Below are positions 59,432-64,000 of a DNA stretch of 64,000 nucleotides, piece after piece. Position 1 is the first letter of the stretch, and each line of letters opens with the position of its first letter. The stretch is from Gammaproteobacteria bacterium (lineage in GTDB: Bacteria; Pseudomonadota; Gammaproteobacteria; JABDBA01): contig JABDBA010000004.1 in the NCBI GenBank assembly GCA_013288885.1, positions 58,600 to 122,599 on the forward strand. Reading direction: 5' to 3'. The notes below the pieces were generated by a model, which saw nothing but the letters and a program-made list of their open reading frames with translations, ran no database searches and was not told the DNA's origin. The position numbers were made by a program, and so were the translations under genes.

Positions 59432-61231
59432 TTAAAAAGCCCAACATAAACAGCCAAAGTTATAATTTTGTGATGGGTATTTATCATGCACTATCGAACA
59501 ACTAAGCTGATGTATCGATTCATTTATAATCACTTTATTTTGGCCATAGGTACCCAAATATTTTATCGGCGACCAATCTGGACTAACGGCCGGCAATGGT
59601 GGATTATATTTAGTAAATTCATCTGCGGCATGCACTATATCACCGCCCACTACCGTCATTACAGAATAAATACTTTTTATTTCTTCCTCGGCAGTTGTAA
59701 AAAAATCTTTTGATAAAACCGCAAAATCGGCCAGTTGATTTTCAACAAAAGACCCTTTTTCGTTTTGTTCATTAGAAAACCAAGCGCTGCCTTTAGTATA
59801 AAGCTCAATGGCTTTTTCTCTAGAAAGAATATTATTTTCATTATAAAGTGCTGTTCCACCAACCGATTTCCCCGTTGTTAACCAATAAAGACATAACCAA
59901 GGGTTATAGCTTGACACCCTTGTTGCATCAGTGCCCATCCCTACCGGTATTTCCGCCGCTAAAATCTTATTTATAGGTGGGGTATGCAATGCTGTTTCTT
60001 TGCCATAGCGATCAATAAAATATTCGCCTTGAAATGCCATTCTATTTTGTATGGCAATTCCCCCGCCCAGTTTTTTAACTCTTTCAATTGATTTATCAGA
60101 AATGGTTTCTGCATGGTCAAAAAACCAATTTAATTTATTGATGGGTGTTTCACGGTTAACTTTTTCATAGATATTTAATGCCCGCACAATAGATTCTTCA
60201 TAAGTAGCATGTAACCTAAATGGCCAAGCATTTTTTGCAAGCAGTCGTATGATGGGTTCGAGTTGTTGCTCCATCGTTGATGGCAGATCAGGGCGTGGTT
60301 GTAAAAAATCTTCGAAATCTGCTGCGGTAAATACCAACATTTCACCCGCACCATTGTGATGATAATATTCATTACCTTGTTGATATTTTGTAATTTTTGT
60401 CCAGTTCTCAAAATCTTCTAGTTCATGCCCAGGTTTTTGGGTAAATAGATTGTATGCAATTCTAACAGTTAATTTGTTTTCTTGATTGAGTTGGTTGATA
60501 ACAGCGTAATCCTCTGGATAATTTTGAAAACCGCCGCCTGCATCAATCACACTTGTAATGCCCAGGCGATTTAGTTCGCGCATAAAATGCAAGGTGGAAT
60601 TAATCTGATCCTCTTTATTCAACTTGGGGCCTTGTGCTAAGGCAGAATAAAGAATGATAGCATTAGGCGTTGCGATTAACATACCCGTCGGGTTTCCTTC
60701 TTTGTCGCGTTGAATGGATGTACCCGGCAGCTCTTTAGTATTTTTATCATACCCAATGGCTTGCAAAGCGGCTTTATTCAACAACGCTCTATCATACAGA
60801 TGCAAGATAAAAACCGGGGTATTTTTTGCAACGGCATTAATTTCATCCAGTGTTGGCATCCGTTTCTCTTTAAATTGAAATTCCGTCCAACCACCTACCA
60901 CGCGCACCCACTGCGGTGCTGGTGTTCTTTCTGCTTGTTGTTTTAACATCAAAAGCGCATCACTTAAGCTGGTAATCCCATCCCAACGCAATTCCATATT
61001 AAAATTTAGACCACCGCGAATGAGGTGGAGATGTGAATCGTTGAGTCCAGGTATCACGACCTTTTGTTTTAAATCTATGGCCGTTGTCGCACTATTTTTT
61101 AAATTGAGAATCTCTTTATCTGTACCAAATTTGATAAACCGTTTATTTTTTATTGCCACTGCAGTAATATTTTTATCAAAAGTACCTACACCTTTGAAGT
61201 GCCCATTATAAAATATAATATCTGCAACCAT
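59432..61231 (-). CDS. YtcJ-like amidohydrolase (amidohydrolase 3 family)
   Basis: About 599 residues from ATG at 61231 (MVADIIFYNG), which has the RBS TAGGAG; the longer frame begins inside the preceding gene. It is a YtcJ/N-substituted-formamide-deformylase-like metal-dependent hydrolase: the N-terminal beta sandwich, GLNDSHLHLIRGG (HxH metal ligands near 65), FDHAETIS in the barrel, GMGTDATRVS (metal Asp region), and YTKGSAWFSNEQNEKGSFVENQLADFAVLS closing the sandwich. Substrate unknown. It lies 17 bases after the YcaC-like gene and 27 before nemA. Confidence 0.9.
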   Translation of the reverse strand: MVADIIFYNGHFKGVGTFDKNITAVAIKNKRFIKFGTDKEILNLKNSATTAIDLKQKVVIPGLNDSHLHLIRGGLNFNMELRWDGITSLSDALLMLKQQAERTPAPQWVRVVGGWTEFQFKEKRMPTLDEINAVAKNTPVFILHLYDRALLNKAALQAIGYDKNTKELPGTSIQRDKEGNPTGMLIATPNAIILYSALAQGPKLNKEDQINSTLHFMRELNRLGITSVIDAGGGFQNYPEDYAVINQLNQENKLTVRIAYNLFTQKPGHELEDFENWTKITKYQQGNEYYHHNGAGEMLVFTAADFEDFLQPRPDLPSTMEQQLEPIIRLLAKNAWPFRLHATYEESIVRALNIYEKVNRETPINKLNWFFDHAETISDKSIERVKKLGGGIAIQNRMAFQGEYFIDRYGKETALHTPPINKILAAEIPVGMGTDATRVSSYNPWLCLYWLTTGKSVGGTALYNENNILSREKAIELYTKGSAWFSNEQNEKGSFVENQLADFAVLSKDFFTTAEEEIKSIYSVMTVVGGDIVHAADEFTKYNPPLPAVSPDWSPIKYLGTYGQNKVIINESIHQLSCSIVHDKYPSQNYNFGCLCWAF

Positions 61232-61248
61232 AAAATCTCCTAATATGA

Positions 61249-61878
61249 TTAGCCCCCATGACCACCCATTGATTGTGCGTAAAATACTCCGACACCATAA
61301 GCACCTGCATGTTCTTTGGCTAAATCCATAACAGCGGCGTAGGTTTCCTGACGTGCCCAATCACGTTGTAATTCACATAATACTTGCAACCAACTCACCG
61401 GCGTAATCCCAACTTGTATCATACGTTGGATGGCAGCGTTATGTGCTTCTAGAGTGGTGGCACCAGAAGCATCGACTACTGCATAAACTTCATAACCAGC
61501 TTGCACTGCACAAATAGCAGGAAATACTAAACAAATTTCGGTCCATAATGCGGCGATAATTAATTTTTTTCTATTGGTTTTTTCAACAGCGGCAACAAAG
61601 TTTTTATCTTCCCATGAATTCATCGTAGTACGATCGATAGGTTTTTGATCAGGAAAAACTGCCTGTAATTGTGGAATCAATGGCCCACTAAAAGTTTTTG
61701 CTGCCACTGTAGTAAGTATGGTAGGTACTTTAAATATTTTAGCCGCTTTAGCGAGCCCGACTACATTATTTATGATAGTTTCTCGATCGGCCGAACCCAC
61801 ACCAAAAAACATTTGCGGTTGATGGTCGATTAAAGCCAGAGTGCAATTAGTGGGTGAAATTAAGTCGCGCGTAGTCAT
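61249..61878 (-). CDS. YcaC-like isochorismatase-family hydrolase
   Basis: 209 residues from ATG at 61878 (MTTRDLISP) with strong RBS AAGGAGG. Cysteine-hydrolase fold: Asp in LALIDHQPQMFFG, Lys in KKLIIAALWTEICLVFPAI with Cys near 120. The C-terminal EHAGAYGVGVFYAQSM matches the YcaC family of octameric hydrolases of unknown substrate. It is the first gene of an operon with the YtcJ-like amidohydrolase and the old yellow enzyme, which together suggest breakdown of an amide- or enone-bearing compound. Confidence 0.92.
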   Translation of the reverse strand: MTTRDLISPTNCTLALIDHQPQMFFGVGSADRETIINNVVGLAKAAKIFKVPTILTTVAAKTFSGPLIPQLQAVFPDQKPIDRTTMNSWEDKNFVAAVEKTNRKKLIIAALWTEICLVFPAICAVQAGYEVYAVVDASGATTLEAHNAAIQRMIQVGITPVSWLQVLCELQRDWARQETYAAVMDLAKEHAGAYGVGVFYAQSMGGHGG

Positions 61879-62053
61879 AAATCCTCCTTGATTTATATAT
61901 AAAGTAACAGCAATCCATCTACTTAGACCCATTTAACTATAGTTCTTAAAGTTAATTGTGTCAAGTTTGACCATTTAATAAATAATAAGTGGTAATTTCT
62001 TAGCAAATAACTGAAGCAGCCTGTTAAAATAACTTTAATTAACTGGAGCATTT

Positions 62054-64000
62054 ATGACACCTCAAACTGTAAATATTAATACCCTTCCTACCATTATTAG
62101 CTCTCTCTTAAGCAAATATAAACAACTAAAAATGTCAGCAGATTTAAAGGCAACAACTGCTAAACAAAATATCATACAACAACAAATACTCAGCCAAACC
62201 TTACAAGAACTAAAATCTACCAGAACTCAATTACTAAACGATTGTAAACTACTTAATAAAACTGGTTTAGACCATGCTAAAGCAAACAGCTTTGAACAAG
62301 CACTAGCTTGCTTTCAGCAACTAATAACTGTTTATACAGCTATCTTTGGCGCAGAAAGCGGTGAAGTCGCTATGGTGCAAATAAATATAGCCACGGTGTA
62401 TTTGAGTCAAGGTCAGTACCAAAGAACCATCGCATGTTATGAAAAATATTTGCCCATGGTTAAAGAAAGATGGGGCTTCAAAAAGTTAGAAGTAGCTAAT
62501 GCGTATAACAATTGGGGGATTGCCTTTAAAAATCTAGGTCAACCGCAAAAAGCACTGAGTTGTTATGAAATAGCTTTGGCAGTTCGCGAGCAAATTGCAG
62601 GTAAAGATAGCGCCTTAGTCGCTGAAATACTCATCAATATCACCCACATAAATATTGAACAAGGTAAATATGACATTGGAGAAAGGAGTTGTAATCACGC
62701 ACTAGCCATTTTTAATCAAAACCCCGATGCCAACAGAAAAGGGATAGCACTTATATATTTTCATTTGGGATATATAACACGTTTACAACACAAATATTCA
62801 AAAGCACTAAAATATTACTACAAAGCACAAACGGTTTGTGAAAAACCACCCGCCCAAAAAAATGCTGATTATGCAGGTATACTTGATAATATTGGTTTAG
62901 TACATATGCAATTGGGTAAATATGAAAAAGCTTTTAAACACCATAAAGCCGCTTTAGCAATTAATGAGAAAATTTTTGGTGCGAAAAGTATTAAAACAGC
63001 GAGCGTTATAATTAACATTGGCAATGTTTACCTAAAGATCGATGACTATAGAAATGCTATGCAAAACTATCAAGAAGCACTCGCTATTTATGGTGAACAC
63101 ACTCTGCTGGGTGTTACAGCATTAATTAACATCGGGCATATTTTTGCTAAAGATAAAGAATTTGAACAAGCCATCAGCCAATATACTAAAGCGCTAAAAA
63201 TACTTAGAGCTAATAATAAAACAGCAAGCGACCAAGTAGCTGATATTTACCTACATAAAGCACATGCGTTACTTCAGCAATATAAACTAAAAGAAAGTTT
63301 TGCCTCTTATCAAGATGCATTAGCTCTAAAAACGCAAATCTATGGTGAAGGTAGTGTGGAAGTTGCGCTAGTACTTATGGGTATAGGTGCTAATTTTGCT
63401 AAACAGGATCAGCATCATCAAGCATTAGCTTATTTGCAGCGCGCATTAAATATTTTTGGCAATAAAAATATACATGCTTTTGCCGCACTAACTAACATAG
63501 CCCATGTTTACCAAGGTCTAGGGCAATACGAGGCCGCTAACACTTATTATCAACAAGCAGAGAATCATGCATTACTTTTTTTTAGCGCAAATAGCAGTGA
63601 AATGTCTTCTGTCTTATCCGGTCGTGGTTCTTTGTTAGCGCACCAAGGTAAATATCCGCAAGCAATTGCTTGTTATAATCAAGCATTATTGCTCGATGAA
63701 ACTATTTTTGGAAGAGACAGCACCCACGCTGCTTTGACACGTGTCAGTATTGGAAATATTTATGTTACTCATGGTTTATATGATGAAGCTTTAGCGCTAT
63801 ATCAACCAGCATTAGCAATTTTTAAAAAAAAATTGGGTCGTAAAGATGTCCATGTCGCCAAAATATTGGGTGGTATTGCATTTATCTATATTCTTAAAGA
63901 TGAGTTTGACAAAGCCTTAGAGCAGTTAGAGCTAGTAAAGCAAATATTTACTGAAAATACAGATGAATATACTGTTACTCTGAATAATATTGCAGGGGTT
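62054..64000 (+). CDS. Kinesin-light-chain-like TPR protein, 3'-truncated by the window
   Basis: From ATG at 62054 (RBS CTGGAG) the frame stays open for 649 codons to the window edge. After an N-terminal Gln/Lys-rich helical region (about 1-75) come at least twelve TPR units of the ~42-residue kinesin-light-chain/Nphp3 type (for example NIATVYLSQGQYQRTIACYEKYL, NNWGIAFKNLGQPQKALSCYE, NIGNVYLKIDDYRNAMQNYQ, GNIYVTHGLYDEALALYQPAL). No signal peptide. Such repeats bind protein partners; in intracellular bacteria long TPR proteins are often effectors or virulence scaffolds, but a housekeeping role is equally possible. Confidence 0.9.
   Translation, partial: MTPQTVNINTLPTIISSLLSKYKQLKMSADLKATTAKQNIIQQQILSQTLQELKSTRTQLLNDCKLLNKTGLDHAKANSFEQALACFQQLITVYTAIFGAESGEVAMVQINIATVYLSQGQYQRTIACYEKYLPMVKERWGFKKLEVANAYNNWGIAFKNLGQPQKALSCYEIALAVREQIAGKDSALVAEILINITHINIEQGKYDIGERSCNHALAIFNQNPDANRKGIALIYFHLGYITRLQHKYSKALKYYYKAQTVCEKPPAQKNADYAGILDNIGLVHMQLGKYEKAFKHHKAALAINEKIFGAKSIKTASVIINIGNVYLKIDDYRNAMQNYQEALAIYGEHTLLGVTALINIGHIFAKDKEFEQAISQYTKALKILRANNKTASDQVADIYLHKAHALLQQYKLKESFASYQDALALKTQIYGEGSVEVALVLMGIGANFAKQDQHHQALAYLQRALNIFGNKNIHAFAALTNIAHVYQGLGQYEAANTYYQQAENHALLFFSANSSEMSSVLSGRGSLLAHQGKYPQAIACYNQALLLDETIFGRDSTHAALTRVSIGNIYVTHGLYDEALALYQPALAIFKKKLGRKDVHVAKILGGIAFIYILKDEFDKALEQLELVKQIFTENTDEYTVTLNNIAGV

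Noticed and set aside
1..64000. tRNA or rRNA genes, CRISPR arrays, transposases, integrases.
   Set aside because: No cloverleaf with a GTTCRANYC-like arm, no regularly spaced repeats and no recombinase motifs were seen in a manual read. A tRNAscan or ISfinder run could still find weak cases.

Overview
The window looks like chromosome from an AT-rich, host- or amoeba-associated gammaproteobacterium, most likely of the order Legionellales (Legionella, Coxiella, Berkiella or Aquicella relatives). This is an inference from gene content and composition: no rRNA, tRNA or other phylogenetic marker beyond hemB is present. Supporting signs are long proteins of unknown function with disordered, proline/serine-rich tails, a MATE-type membrane protein ending in a eukaryotic prenylation motif, a kinesin-light-chain-like TPR protein, a secreted choloylglycine-hydrolase-like enzyme and an indoleamine-dioxygenase-like protein. 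No transposase, CRISPR array or intact prophage was seen.

Layout. 1-7.8 kb: an EamA permease (cut by the window edge), pyruvate:quinone oxidoreductase poxB, and an RND pump whose adaptor and permease genes are separated by an opposite-strand hydroxybutyrate dehydrogenase. 7.8-8.1 kb: a SAM-II-like riboswitch with a readable expression platform in front of a 36-codon ORF and a hairpin. 8.2-12.8 kb: an unknown protein, three SAM-dependent methyltransferases, a DUF1761 protein and hemB. 12.8-25 kb: an accessory patchwork (a higher-GC LysR/tautomerase pair, a MerR/hydrolase operon, acetyltransferase, M15 peptidase, AttH-like lipocalin, serine hydrolase, methyltransferase/truncated GNAT/kinase-like operon, TMEM175-like channel, LuxR regulator) with a gene graveyard at 19.1-19.7 kb.

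25.1-28.3 kb holds one large unknown gene split by a frameshift. 28.4-36 kb has secreted proteins, a GFA-type protein, an AAA ATPase with an operator inside its promoter (and a decayed second copy of the same 5' end at 29.0 kb), an ArsB/NhaD-type transporter, a choloylglycine-hydrolase-family enzyme and Ohr. 36-39.7 kb is a DrrAB-like ABC exporter with an FAD amine oxidase, followed by a lysine-rich HU-like protein with a clear terminator. 39.7-44.2 kb is a tight operon: DASS-type permease, ABC_sub_bind (TrpX-like) binding protein, IDO-like dioxygenase, tRNA hydroxylase trhO. 44.4-48.4 kb: PhzF, LysE exporter, beta-carbonic anhydrase, and a Y-family polymerase followed by a small protein beginning Met-Cys.

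48.4-53.5 kb is a cluster of four genes without recognised bacterial housekeeping roles, all effector candidates, including the MATE-like protein ending in Cys-Val-Ile-Met. 53.6-62 kb: a secreted beta-propeller-like protein, a KfrA-like DNA-binding coiled coil with tandem palindromes, the egtB-egtD thiohistidine pair, and a three-gene operon (YcaC-like hydrolase, YtcJ-like amidohydrolase, old yellow enzyme). A long TPR protein runs off the right edge.

The strongest candidates for something undescribed are the SAM-II-controlled 36-aa ORF, the CVIM-tailed MATE protein, and the permease/binding protein/IDO operon.
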